From assembly GCF_000583655.1 (NCBI RefSeq), contig NZ_BAKI01000021.1:1-40458 (forward strand): a DNA stretch of 40,458 bases, read 5' to 3'. This document shows, piece after piece, positions 24,939 to 33,553 of the stretch (position 1 is the stretch's first letter; each line of letters starts with the position of its first letter). The DNA comes from Lentilactobacillus farraginis DSM 18382 = JCM 14108 (lineage in GTDB: Bacteria > Bacillota > Bacilli > Lactobacillales > Lactobacillaceae). A program made the translations under genes and the position numbers. The notes beneath the pieces were generated by a model. The model did not search any database. It was given only the letters and a program-made list of their open reading frames with translations, and had not been told where the DNA came from.

Positions 24939-27249
24939 CTAATACGAACATGTTTCCTTCGGGTGCTGAGAGGTTACCCGAACTTTTTGATCATAAACAT
25001 AAACCTCGCAGGCCTTACCACTGGTCAGCTCAATTTTTACCTCGTTTTGATAAATGGTAAACAAGCATTCATTATGGTGCAGCCGCAGCTTAAAGCTAAT
25101 CGAGTTCCAAGCAGCCGGTAGCTTCGGTTCCAAGCTAAAGTGAGCCGCGTTATTCACGACACCGGCAAAGCCATAGACCACCCCCTGCCAGGCAGCGCCC
25201 AGACTGCCGGCGTGAATGCCGTTTTGCGTATTATGGTGCAGGTCCAGCAAATCCGTTTTAACAGCTTGCGAGAAGAAATCGTAAGATTGTTTTTTCTTTC
25301 CGGCTCTGGAAGCCGCAATAGCATACATCGCCTTTGACAGGCTCGAATCATGCGTGGTAATCGGTTCATAAAAATCGTAATCGGCTTCCAACTGCTCTTT
25401 AGTGTTCCCCTTTGGAAACAGGATATCAGCCATAATCGTATCCGCTTGTTTGTTTACCTGGTAGCGATACAACATCAACGGGTGAAAATGCAGCAGCAGT
25501 GGAAACAAGCTTTGATCAATCTGATCAAGATGCATCGGCGGTAATTGTTCAAAATCTTGAAACTGCAATTTAACTTTCTTTTCCTTATCATAAGGCAGGT
25601 ACATTAAATCAGCAGCTTCTTTCATTGCCTCAATCTCTTTTTCAGAAACATTCAAGCGGCTGGTAATATCGGTTTGCTTGAATTTATCCGCATATTTGAT
25701 GGCCAAGCGCAGATTAAACTGGGCCATGACGTTTGTGTAGTAATTGTTGTCAACCAGCGCACTGTATTCGTCCGGGCCGGTCACTTTATTAATAACGAAG
25801 CAGCGTTTCCCTGCCAGCTCCGTAAAATTACCGTATTGCATCCAAAAACGGGCCGTTTCCAAAATAATGTCGAAACCGTATTTTTCAAGGAAGTCATCAT
25901 CGCCGGTAATTGTATAGTATTGTTCAACTGCAAACGCAATGTCGGCATTAATGTGAAATTGCGCCATTCCGGCCAGCCAATAAGAGCTCGATTCATACCC
26001 GTTAATCGTCCACCAGGCATACATTGCCCCCTTGGACAAGCCGAACTCACTGGCCTGTTCTTTGGCGATATTTAACGTGTGATAACGAAACATCAATAGT
26101 TTCTTGGCGAGCTGGGGCTGGGTATATGAGAAAAAGGCCAGCATAAACATTTCGGTATCCCAGAAGAAATGGCCGCCATAACCGTTGCCGGTCAACCCCT
26201 TGGCAGGAATACTGGTGTAGCCGTCCCGGCCGGCAGATTGATTCAATTCAAACAAATTGAATCTCAGGCATAACTGAATCTGCGGATCACCGTCAATTTT
26301 GACGTCACTGTGAAGCCAAAAAGTCTGCCATACTTGAGCTGAGGCCATCAATTCCGACTGAAATGTTGTATCACGAATATAGTTATCCAGTGCCGATAAG
26401 TACTGGTCAGCATACACCCTGGCATTTACCAGCGGATGAATATCGCCAATGGCAAATAAAAACTCAAAATTTTTCTGGCTGCCTCTTTTAGCGCGGTATT
26501 TGCTTCGATAACCGTAATGGTTGTTTTCGTCCTTAAAATATTCAATCTTGGGATCTGGAGCAAGATTTTCATTAGCCTGAAAGGTCAAAATCAACCCCTG
26601 CTGACTTCGAAAAGTTGTAATCAGATAACTGGGCTGGCCATTATCAGGAATAAAATCCAGTTGCATCTGGCCAACGCTCTGATTCACCCGGACATCTTCA
26701 TTTTGCTGATGCGTTGCTTGGTTAGCATAATTATGAAGTTTGATAATTTCCACATCATCATCAAAATTAGTTGGAATAATCGAGTACCGGATACCATAAA
26801 CATTTTGTTTACTGAGACTGGCAAAGCTTTCAACCACCAAGTTAAAATTACGGTTTTCAGGTGTCGTGATCGAAAACATCTCGTGGAGCAGCCCGGTTTG
26901 CATATCCAAATTTTTATCAATATTTTCAACCTTAAAGTGTTCAACAGCTGAATCTTCATTACCAACTGATTCGAATATAACGGGGATCCAGCAATCGATT
27001 AATCACTTGGTCGCTTTCGGGATATCCCGTGTACTTTTCACCGTATGAGACGTCGTTATAGTCAAAAAAACCATTAATAAACAAACCAGGCGAGCCGATA
27101 TAATCCAAATTATTCCCCTGAAGCGGATTTGAATCCCGAACGCCCAAGTGGCCATTACCAACATTATAAATTGTTTCCAAAAACAGTGGTTCCTTACTTC
27201 TTAAATTTTGAAGGTGAATTTGAAATTCCGGTGATTGCTCAATCCTCAT
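24939..27249 (-). pseudogene. GH65 family disaccharide phosphorylase, frame broken
   Basis: Two frames form one gene of about 765 residues. 26959-27249 gives the N-terminus (MRIEQSPEFQ, then IYNVGNGHLGVRDSN) up to LDPRYIRIS. The frame to 24939 resumes as VGNEDSAVEHFKVENID and runs through the (alpha/alpha)6 barrel with GGHFFWDTEMFMLAFF and the catalytic-acid motif KVTGPDEYSALVDNNYYTN. The C-terminal beta domain has HHNTQNGIHAGSLGAAWQ. GH65 enzymes phosphorolyse maltose, kojibiose, nigerose or trehalose to glucose-1-phosphate. The acceptor type cannot be assigned here. The break near 26957 needs one base removed or two added, unlike the other breaks in this window. ATG 27249 follows AGAGGA. 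No beta-phosphoglucomutase is adjacent. Divergent from a LysR regulator. Confidence 0.8.
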
Positions 27250-27445
27250 AGTCTGGTTTCCTCTCAATCCTTAAATTTGACTTAATTTTACCATTCTCCA
27301 CAAAGTTTTCACTTTTTGTTTACAAAAAATTCACATTTTTATGTTAGTACAGTATAGTAATCATTTTTAGTTATTAAATTTCACTTAATCTACATAAATG
27401 ATTGCGATAATTGCTTTACTAGCTTATTACTACTTGGTATACTTT

Positions 27446-27481
27446 TTATTGACTTTCCACTATGGTTTAATAAGTCGATAA
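27446..27481. promoter_or_regulatory. dyad in the GH65-LysR intergenic region
   Basis: TTATTGACTT 27446-27455 and AAGTCGATAA 27472-27481 are inverted copies with one mismatch, and a further AAGTCATTA begins at about 27481. It lies 100 bases before the LysR start codon. A plausible LysR-type operator. The rest of the 332-base gap (27250-27581) is AT-rich, with a TATAAT at 27515-27520 as a possible -10 for the regulator and nothing else recognisable. Confidence 0.4.
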
Positions 27482-27581
27482 GTCATTATGCATGCATCTG
27501 CCACTCAAATGACATATAATCAATATGTAAATAAAAGTTGATAAAGTATAAAGATGAAAGGTCCTTAAAGGAGAAAAAATT

Positions 27582-28514
27582 ATGAATAGCAAATTACTTT
27601 CGTTTCTTGAAGAAATTAAGGCTCAAGGCAATATGTCAAAGGCTGCCCAAGCATTATTTGTTACCCAACCCTATATCAGTCGGGTAATAAAGAACGCCGA
27701 GGTTAACTTTGGCGTTCGTTTAATTGACCGATCATCTCATCCGATCCAGTTAACGTATGCAGGCGAGAAGTTACTATCTTACCTGCAGGAAGAAAATCGA
27801 CTTCGGGCTAATCTGGATCGGGAAATGACCCACCTGTCAGAATTTAAATACGGTCATCTAACGATTGCTTCGAATGACGTTTTATCCAACGATATCTATG
27901 AACCCATTCTGATTAGGTTTTCTCACAAATATCCTAAAATTCATGCCCAAGTAATTCGCATGAATAGCCGGGACGCAGAGAAACGACTGTTATCAGGTTC
28001 ATTGGACTTTTTTGTTGGTCAGCCGCTTTCAAATCCCAAGATTGATTACCAACCGGTTGCCAAAGTGCCACTCGTCTTTATCATTCCAGAATCATCATCA
28101 TTATTCCAGTCAGGTAAATACAAGGTCGATTATGACAGTTTGAACTTCAACAAGCTGTCCGGCGAACCTTTCATCGGCATTCCACAACAAGACTTCTATC
28201 AGCGGGCAGTGAATAACTACTTAAGCGATCTGAGCGTTTCACCGGAATACAGCTTGGAGGTTCCCGACATTCATCTTGCCGCCAACCTTGCCCTTGACGC
28301 ATTGGGAACAACGATTGCCCCAGAGGTCTTCGTCAGCGATCAGTTTGTCAATGACGACCAGCGCAAGAAAATTAACGTGGCACCAATTCCAACCGACGCC
28401 ATTGCGGCCGACTTTGGTATCAGCTACATGAAAACAAAACAAGCTTCAGAACCGATTACCGATTTATTAAATATTATTACGGACGTTGTTGAAGAATACG
28501 CGCCAAGCCGGTAA
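27582..28514 (+). CDS. LysR-family transcriptional regulator
   Basis: 310 residues. The N-terminal winged helix-turn-helix (FLEEIKAQGNMSKAAQALFVTQPYISRVIKNAE, residues 8-40) is the LysR signature, followed by a linker helix and a periplasmic-binding-like effector domain from residue 90 (GHLTIASNDVLSNDIYEPIL). AAAGGAG precedes ATG 27582. Divergent from the GH65 gene, with an inverted repeat in between, which suggests it regulates that gene or itself. The effector is unknown. A good terminator follows. Confidence 0.9.
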   Translation: MNSKLLSFLEEIKAQGNMSKAAQALFVTQPYISRVIKNAEVNFGVRLIDRSSHPIQLTYAGEKLLSYLQEENRLRANLDREMTHLSEFKYGHLTIASNDVLSNDIYEPILIRFSHKYPKIHAQVIRMNSRDAEKRLLSGSLDFFVGQPLSNPKIDYQPVAKVPLVFIIPESSSLFQSGKYKVDYDSLNFNKLSGEPFIGIPQQDFYQRAVNNYLSDLSVSPEYSLEVPDIHLAANLALDALGTTIAPEVFVSDQFVNDDQRKKINVAPIPTDAIAADFGISYMKTKQASEPITDLLNIITDVVEEYAPSR

Positions 28515-28540
28515 TCAATAAAAATTCAAACTTGATGTTT

Positions 28541-28580
28541 AAGTGAACCCCGATCAAAAATCGGCGGTTCACTTTTATTT
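28541..28580 (+). terminator. intrinsic terminator of the LysR gene
   Basis: AAGTGAACC and CCGAT pair with ATCGG and GGTTCACTT around a CAAAA loop, followed by TTATTTTC. Confidence 0.85.
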
Positions 28581-28902
28581 TCTGCTTAAAACCAGTTAAC
28601 ACTACCCCTACATGTCTTGATAATCAATTATTATTTTGGATTGACTGATAACAAAATTGACTAAAATCGTCATAAAAAATTCATATTCATGTAACATTAT
28701 TGACATGTTTAAACATTCAGAGTACCCTAACAATGATTAGAAAGGAGCTTGCCAATTTAACGTTCAACAACTGGGGAACTACCGGCTCAAAAATTATCAC
28801 TCGAACCGGCATTAAAAAGTGCTCTCAGAGATTTGTTCGATACATAGCGTGCATCTCACTGACAGGATTTTGAGGGAACACTGTTCTGACAAGTGACTAT
28901 GG

Positions 28903-28926
28903 CACTTAATCAGGGGTGATTAAGTG
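28903..28926 (+). promoter_or_regulatory. perfect hairpin in the leader of the S53 peptidase gene
   Basis: CACTTAATCA and TGATTAAGTG are exact inverted copies around GGGG, ending 16 bases before the ribosome site. It could be an operator or an mRNA hairpin. The rest of the 437-base gap (28515-28951) shows no gene. A frame at about 28745-28873 reads FNNWGTTGSK but lacks a start. Confidence 0.5.
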
Positions 28927-28951
28927 TGGGGGAGTTTTTAACAGGAAGGGT

Positions 28952-30847
28952 ATGAGTTATTTGAAAGCAAAAAAGTTATTATTAGCCGGCTTAACGGGAG
29001 CCGCCGTCTTTTTACTGTTGGCGCCAAGTGCTTCGGCGGCGTCCAAGAAAAAAAGTGCCGGTTCGGATCCTTACGGCATCAATAAGATTTTGAAAAAGTT
29101 AATGGCCAAAAAGAAGGTCTCACCGAAAAAACATGTTCAACTGGACATCTTTTTAAAACCACAGAATCAAAAACAACTAACCGACGAAATTTATAATGTC
29201 AATACGCCGGGAAAACCCAGCTTCAAGCAGTTTTATACGCCAGCCAGTTTTCGGGCAAAATTTGGCCAACCCGCTAAGGTGACGGGTCAGTATAAGACGT
29301 ACTTAACCAAGTATCACTTAAAGAGTCACGTCTTTGCCAATGGCTTGATTATCAAAGTTTCCGGTACCGCCAAAAACGTCAATAAAGCCTTTTCGACTAA
29401 TTTGGAAACTGCCAAATACCATGAAAATCCGGTTCAATTTTCAAGCAAAAAGCCCAAGATGCCAACAGCACTGGCCGATAACGTTTTGGCAGTCTTGGGA
29501 ATTACCAATTTAAATACCAAGGCCGGCGGTTTGGCTAAAAAGACCAAGAAAAAAGCCAAGGGTCCCGAAAAGAAGTATTCACCAAGCAAGTTTACCAAGC
29601 GTTATCAGCTTCAGCCACTTTATGACAAAGGTTACCAAGGCCAAGGGCAAACCGTGGGAATTGTAACCTTTGCCGGATTAAAGAAATCCAATGTCACCCA
29701 TTTTTGGAAGTCTGAAGGCGTTAACAGCAGTTCAAAACGAATCAGCGTCAAAAAGATAGCCAGTCCGTCAAGCCAAACAACCGATACGCCCGAAAATCAG
29801 GTTGAAACAACCGTTGATGCCGAGCAAGCCGGTGCTGTGGCGCCGAAAGCAAATGTTCGCGTTTATCAGGCAAACTTTAGCGATGTCGGGATGGTAAATG
29901 CCTTTGCGACTGCTTTTGACGAAAACAAGGCCGGTTCTCTCTCAATAAGTTGGGGAACCAATGAATATCTCACTCATTACCTCAAGAATAACCGGCTTCT
30001 AACACCAGTCTACGGCCAAGTAATGAATATTGTTATGGCGCAAGGTGCTCTTCAAGGTGTTTCGACCTTTGCTGCATCCGGTGATTCCGGTGCCTTGGCT
30101 CAAGGAATTGGTGGTAAGATTGGCCCGATTTCATTGCCAAATTACAGCACGTATGCCTTTTTCCCGGCCGACAACCCTTGGGTTACCACAACCGGTGGCA
30201 CGACCCTACCATTTAGTAAACAGATTAAAAAAGGTGTCAAAGTATCCGTCGATAAGGAACGCGCCTGGGGTGGCGATTACCTATTCAACGCTTATTTCAA
30301 GGGTCGAAATAATATGCTGAATAATATCAAGCTGTACTCTTACGCAACTGCCGGTGGCGGTGGCGGCATCAGTCACCTCTATAACACCCCACAGTACCAG
30401 GAAGGGGTTCCCGGGGTAAACACCTTTAACGCTCGGCAATACATCTCAAATCTCCTGCAGCCGCGAAAGAGCCCTGTTCTGGTAAGTGGTACCGATTATG
30501 GTCGAAACTATCCGGATATATCCGCAGATGCCGATCCGTTAACCGGGTATGACGTTTACGACAAGGCAATGGGTGGCTGGCAGGTATCCGGTGGTACCAG
30601 CTTTGTTGCACCACAGTTTAACGGGGCAACTGCCGTTATGAACAGTGGTAAAGGCACTCGAATGGGACTTTGGAATACCCAGATCTATCAATTGGCTCAG
30701 GATAAGGCCAAAACACCATTCACCGTCATGGACAGTACCACCAACAATTCTAATCTTTATTACACGGGTCAGCCCGGAAAAGTCTATAATCAGGCAACCG
30801 GACTCGGCACCGTTAATTTCGAAAAATTATATGACAGTTATCAATAA
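28952..30847 (+). CDS. secreted S53 (sedolisin) family serine-carboxyl peptidase
   Basis: 631 residues from ATG 28952, next to AGGAAGG. The signal peptide has KAKK, a hydrophobic core and SASA-AS at about residue 30. The activation prodomain follows (about 50-190; VNTPGKPSFKQFYTPASFRAKFGQP is typical of pro-kumamolisin). The catalytic Glu and Asp are in VETTVDAEQ near 287 and 291, the oxyanion Asp in ASGDSG near 376, and the nucleophile Ser in GGTSFVAP near 550. PDISADADPLTGY near 525 is conserved, as expected near the calcium site. Sedolisins are acid-active endopeptidases, which fits an acidifying organism; it would release peptides outside the cell. The prodomain and linker are very lysine-rich (KKTKKKAKGPEKKYSPSK). 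Alternative start GTG 28916 would spoil the signal peptide. No membrane anchor or sorting motif is seen. Confidence 0.92.
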   Translation: MSYLKAKKLLLAGLTGAAVFLLLAPSASAASKKKSAGSDPYGINKILKKLMAKKKVSPKKHVQLDIFLKPQNQKQLTDEIYNVNTPGKPSFKQFYTPASFRAKFGQPAKVTGQYKTYLTKYHLKSHVFANGLIIKVSGTAKNVNKAFSTNLETAKYHENPVQFSSKKPKMPTALADNVLAVLGITNLNTKAGGLAKKTKKKAKGPEKKYSPSKFTKRYQLQPLYDKGYQGQGQTVGIVTFAGLKKSNVTHFWKSEGVNSSSKRISVKKIASPSSQTTDTPENQVETTVDAEQAGAVAPKANVRVYQANFSDVGMVNAFATAFDENKAGSLSISWGTNEYLTHYLKNNRLLTPVYGQVMNIVMAQGALQGVSTFAASGDSGALAQGIGGKIGPISLPNYSTYAFFPADNPWVTTTGGTTLPFSKQIKKGVKVSVDKERAWGGDYLFNAYFKGRNNMLNNIKLYSYATAGGGGGISHLYNTPQYQEGVPGVNTFNARQYISNLLQPRKSPVLVSGTDYGRNYPDISADADPLTGYDVYDKAMGGWQVSGGTSFVAPQFNGATAVMNSGKGTRMGLWNTQIYQLAQDKAKTPFTVMDSTTNNSNLYYTGQPGKVYNQATGLGTVNFEKLYDSYQ

Positions 30848-30863
30848 TCAAGCTGCCTAACCT

Positions 30864-30913
30864 AAAAAACCAGCTGAACCGAAGTTTAACACTTTGGTCC
30901 AGCTGGTTTTATT
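30864..30913. terminator. bidirectional intrinsic terminator
   Basis: AAAACCAGCTG, ACC pair with GGT, CAGCTGGTTTT. Located between the convergent peptidase and permease genes. Confidence 0.85.
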
Positions 30914-30921
30914 TGCTTTGA

Positions 30922-32226
30922 TTACTCTTCCACCCGGTTCTTTAACCCGGTATGGTTAAGCAAAATATTTAAAATAACGGCTGTAAAACTACCAACAACC
31001 ATCCCATTACTCATAATAACCTGAACGGTAGCGGGCAGGTATTGGAACAGGTTGGGCTGAGTAGTAACTCCCAGACCCAAGCCTACCGAAACAGCGATAA
31101 TCAATAAATTCTTGTTGTTAAGATCAATTTGAGACAACATCTTAACGCCCTGAGCACCAACCATGCCAAACATCACCAGCATTGCACCGCCAAGGACTGA
31201 AGCCGGAATCAAAGTCGCAATCGCACCAAACTTCGGAATTAAGCCGAGAATAATTAAGAAGAATGCCGAATAATAAATCGGTGCCAACTTTTTAATGCCG
31301 GATAATTGGACAATCCCAACGTTTTGAGAAAATGTTGAATACGGGAAGGTATTAAAGACACCACCAAAAATTGCAGCGATTCCTTCAGAACGATAACCAT
31401 GTTCCAAATCCCGATCTGTTAACTTACGGCCGGTAATATCACTTAAGGCAAAATAAACACCAGTCGATTCAATCATACAAGTCAAAGCGGCCAAAATTAA
31501 AGTGGCGATCGATGACCATTCAAACTTGGGTGCCGCAAAATAAAAGAATTGCGGCAGCTGTGCCCAATGGGCCTGACCAACTGATTCAAAGCCAACGGTG
31601 CCCATAAAGATCGCCACCACCGTACCAATCAAAATCCCAATTAAAATAGCAATCTGCTTTAGGAATCCTCTTCCCCAAATATTTAAAATAACAATAATCA
31701 GAGCTGTTAAGAATCCCAAGAATAAATGAGTTGGATTTCCAAAGGCTTTGGCAGTCGCATCCCCGCCACCCAAATTTTGAAAGGCAACCGGCATCAGCGT
31801 AAAACCAATTAACGTGATCAACGAACCGGTAACAACCGGCGGGAAAAACCTTCTTAAATGAGCAAACGGTTTGGCCGCGATGATAATAAACAGCCCCGCA
31901 CAGATAATCCCGCCGTACATGTACCCCAGGCCGAAATTCTTACCAATTGATTGCAGCGGGGCAACATACTCCACCGCACATCCCAAAACAACCGGCAAGC
32001 CGATTCCAGTGATCGGTGTTCGTCTGATTTGAAGCAACGTGGCAATCCCACACATAAAGATATCCATGGAAACCAGATACGTCATTTGGGTCGCGTTGAA
32101 TTTCAATGCGCCACCAATCAACAATGGCACCAAAATATCGCCGGAATACATTGCGAGTAAATGCTGAAACCCTAAAATGGCATTACGAATCGGTGTCTTC
32201 TTATCCGAAACAGAAACATTATTCAT
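30922..32226 (-). CDS. NCS2-family nucleobase permease, probably xanthine (PbuX-like)
   Basis: 434 residues with about 14 membrane segments. FQHLLAMYSGDILVPLLIGGAL near the N-terminus and ESTGVYFALSDITGRKLTDRDLEHGYRSEGIAAIFGGVFNTFPYSTFSQNVGIVQLSGIKK in the middle are the NCS2 signatures. The QNVG form and surrounding text resemble purine (xanthine/uric acid) rather than uracil carriers. It would import a base by proton symport. The ribosome site AAGGGAGAG favours the second ATG of an ATGATG pair (32226). Candidate PurBoxes lie upstream. No xpt gene is adjacent and no purine riboswitch core is visible. Confidence 0.85.
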   Translation of the reverse strand: MNNVSVSDKKTPIRNAILGFQHLLAMYSGDILVPLLIGGALKFNATQMTYLVSMDIFMCGIATLLQIRRTPITGIGLPVVLGCAVEYVAPLQSIGKNFGLGYMYGGIICAGLFIIIAAKPFAHLRRFFPPVVTGSLITLIGFTLMPVAFQNLGGGDATAKAFGNPTHLFLGFLTALIIVILNIWGRGFLKQIAILIGILIGTVVAIFMGTVGFESVGQAHWAQLPQFFYFAAPKFEWSSIATLILAALTCMIESTGVYFALSDITGRKLTDRDLEHGYRSEGIAAIFGGVFNTFPYSTFSQNVGIVQLSGIKKLAPIYYSAFFLIILGLIPKFGAIATLIPASVLGGAMLVMFGMVGAQGVKMLSQIDLNNKNLLIIAVSVGLGLGVTTQPNLFQYLPATVQVIMSNGMVVGSFTAVILNILLNHTGLKNRVEE

Positions 32227-32299
32227 CATACTCTCCCTTTTCATTCGTGTTTAACGTAATAACGACATATTACCATGAATTTCAAACAATCACAATGTT

Positions 32300-32345
32300 A
32301 TTTCCGAATAATCCACCCACCATAACCACCTTATTTCCCAATAGT
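32300..32345 (-). promoter_or_regulatory. two PurBox-like sites upstream of the permease
   Basis: ATTTCCGAATAAT at 32300-32312 matches the Gram-positive PurR box AWWWCCGAACWWT except for one base. ATTTCCCAATAGT at 32333-32345 is a weaker match. TGTTATAAT on the minus strand (extended -10) lies farther upstream, at about 32373-32381. Confidence 0.4.
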
Positions 32346-32394
32346 CGAATAATTCTGATTTTAAATCTGATTCATTATAACAATTTGATTTCAA

Positions 32395-32443
32395 AAAAGT
32401 CGCCATCAATCAGAAACATCTGATCAATGACGACTTTTAGTTA
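32395..32443 (-). terminator. intrinsic terminator of the Apf-like gene
   Basis: On the minus strand AAAAGTCG, CTGAT-type arms pair with ATCAG, CGACTTTTTT. It follows the stop of the gene at 32471. Confidence 0.75.
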
Positions 32444-32470
32444 GCGGGAATTAACCCATTATATTAATTT

Positions 32471-32821
32471 TTAGTACCAACCGTATGCTTTCCAGTGGTG
32501 CTTGGCATTTACCCAGCTGCCATAACGGGCTTTAACGTAACGATCAGCAGTCTTTTCCTGATTAGCTTTTGAATAGTCACCGTGTAAATAGGATGAGCTT
32601 AATTGGTAACGGCCGATATACTGGCCATTTCGAGCAGTGTATGATCCTCGCGACTCATGGTAGGCAATCCACTTTTTGGCAGCGAGGTTGGCTTTTGAGA
32701 GGTGTGATGTGTAGGTACTGGTTGTCTGTGCATTTGCGATTTCTTGGGTTGCGGCTACTTGGAATGTCCCAAACATAGTAAGTGCCGTCATTAACGTAAC
32801 AATGGATTTCTTTAAACTCAT
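32471..32821 (-). CDS. secreted Apf/lysozyme-like small protein
   Basis: 116 residues. A signal peptide (KKSIVTLMTALTMFGTFQVAAT, cleavage likely near ANA-QT at about 31) is followed by a short linker. The C-terminal 70 residues, AAKKWIAYHESRGSYTARNGQYIGRYQLSSSYL then WVNAKHHWKAYGWY, are the transglycosylase-like end found in aggregation-promoting factors and related Lactobacillus cell-wall proteins. The Glu in HESRGSY is in the expected catalytic place. It has no LysM domain, so it is a minimal version. GGAGGG precedes ATG 32821. It may act in wall remodelling or loosely bind the surface. Own terminator; upstream gap 32822-33060 shows nothing else for this strand. Confidence 0.85.
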   Translation of the reverse strand: MSLKKSIVTLMTALTMFGTFQVAATQEIANAQTTSTYTSHLSKANLAAKKWIAYHESRGSYTARNGQYIGRYQLSSSYLHGDYSKANQEKTADRYVKARYGSWVNAKHHWKAYGWY

Positions 32822-33015
32822 AATATCAATATTTCCCTCCGTGATTAATTAACGACTATGAATATACACCGTCGGATTTACACAGAGGTAACTATAAAAT
32901 TACAAGTGTGTTAAAGTAATCGGCCATTTAGTAATATTTGAGCGGGAAGCCTATCGCCGCAGACCAAAACAGGTTTGGTTTTGTAATGAAAGAACCACTA
33001 ATCACCTGAAAATAA

Positions 33016-33043
33016 TTGTGACTATTTTCGAAACTGTTATAGA
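33016..33043 (+). promoter_or_regulatory. promoter candidate for greA-vanZ
   Basis: TTGTGA 33016-33021 and TATAGA 33038-33043 with a 16-base spacer. Confidence 0.4.
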
Positions 33044-33076
33044 ATTATTATTGAATATAAAATGAGGAGTGATTCT

Positions 33077-33544
33077 TTGGAACCGCATTTCAATAAAATA
33101 ACCAAAGCCGGTTATCAAAAAATTAAAGATGAAATCAACGCACTTGAAAACAGCCGACCGGCTAAAATTAAAACATTGGCGGATGCCAGGGCCCTTGGTG
33201 ACTTATCGGAAAACGCTGAATACAGCGCTGCCAAACGGGATTTACGCCATCTGGAAAGTCGGTTACGCTTCTTACGAAAAGAACTGCAGTATGCCAAGAT
33301 TTACACGCCGACTGACAACGATAAGGTTGAGGTAGGCAAGTATGTTACGGTTGAGTTTCTGGATGATCAAGCAACTGAAACCTATCAAATTGTTGGAACC
33401 CCGGAAGTCGATATTGATCACGGCAAGATTTCGATTGCTTCGCCAATTGGGGCGGCCCTATTGAATCACAAAACCGGTGAGACGGTTACCATTCAGGCAC
33501 CCAACCTGACTTATCAGGTCAAAATCAAAGCAATCAAGTTATAG
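33077..33544 (+). CDS. greA: transcript cleavage factor GreA
   Basis: 155 residues from the TTG at 33077, which has GAGGAG seven bases before it; the ATG at 33062 overlaps that site, though it cannot be excluded. The N-terminal coiled coil carries the tip motif ALGDLSENAEYSAAKRD, whose acidic residues coordinate the magnesium that stimulates RNA polymerase cleavage of backtracked RNA. The C-terminal FKBP-like domain ends with SIASPIGAALLNHKTGETVTI, the GreA family signature. The N-terminus (EPHFNKITKAGYQKI) differs from the usual MTxEG form, so it may be a second GreA copy. VanZ-RDD follows nine bases later with its ribosome site overlapping this stop. Confidence 0.9.
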   Translation: MEPHFNKITKAGYQKIKDEINALENSRPAKIKTLADARALGDLSENAEYSAAKRDLRHLESRLRFLRKELQYAKIYTPTDNDKVEVGKYVTVEFLDDQATETYQIVGTPEVDIDHGKISIASPIGAALLNHKTGETVTIQAPNLTYQVKIKAIKL

Positions 33545-33553
33545 GAGGCACCC

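Noticed and set aside
24780-25121. Plus-strand frame of 113 codons over R10 and the GH65 end
   Set aside because: It runs through a palindromic repeat and the antisense of a known gene.
28581-28951. T-box or other known riboswitch before the S53 peptidase
   Set aside because: No T-box sequence (GGGTGGNACCGCG) or terminator/antiterminator pair could be found, only a short exact hairpin.
32230-32395. Purine riboswitch before the permease
   Set aside because: The conserved core and the two loop sequences of the G-box are not present; PurBox-like sites fit better.
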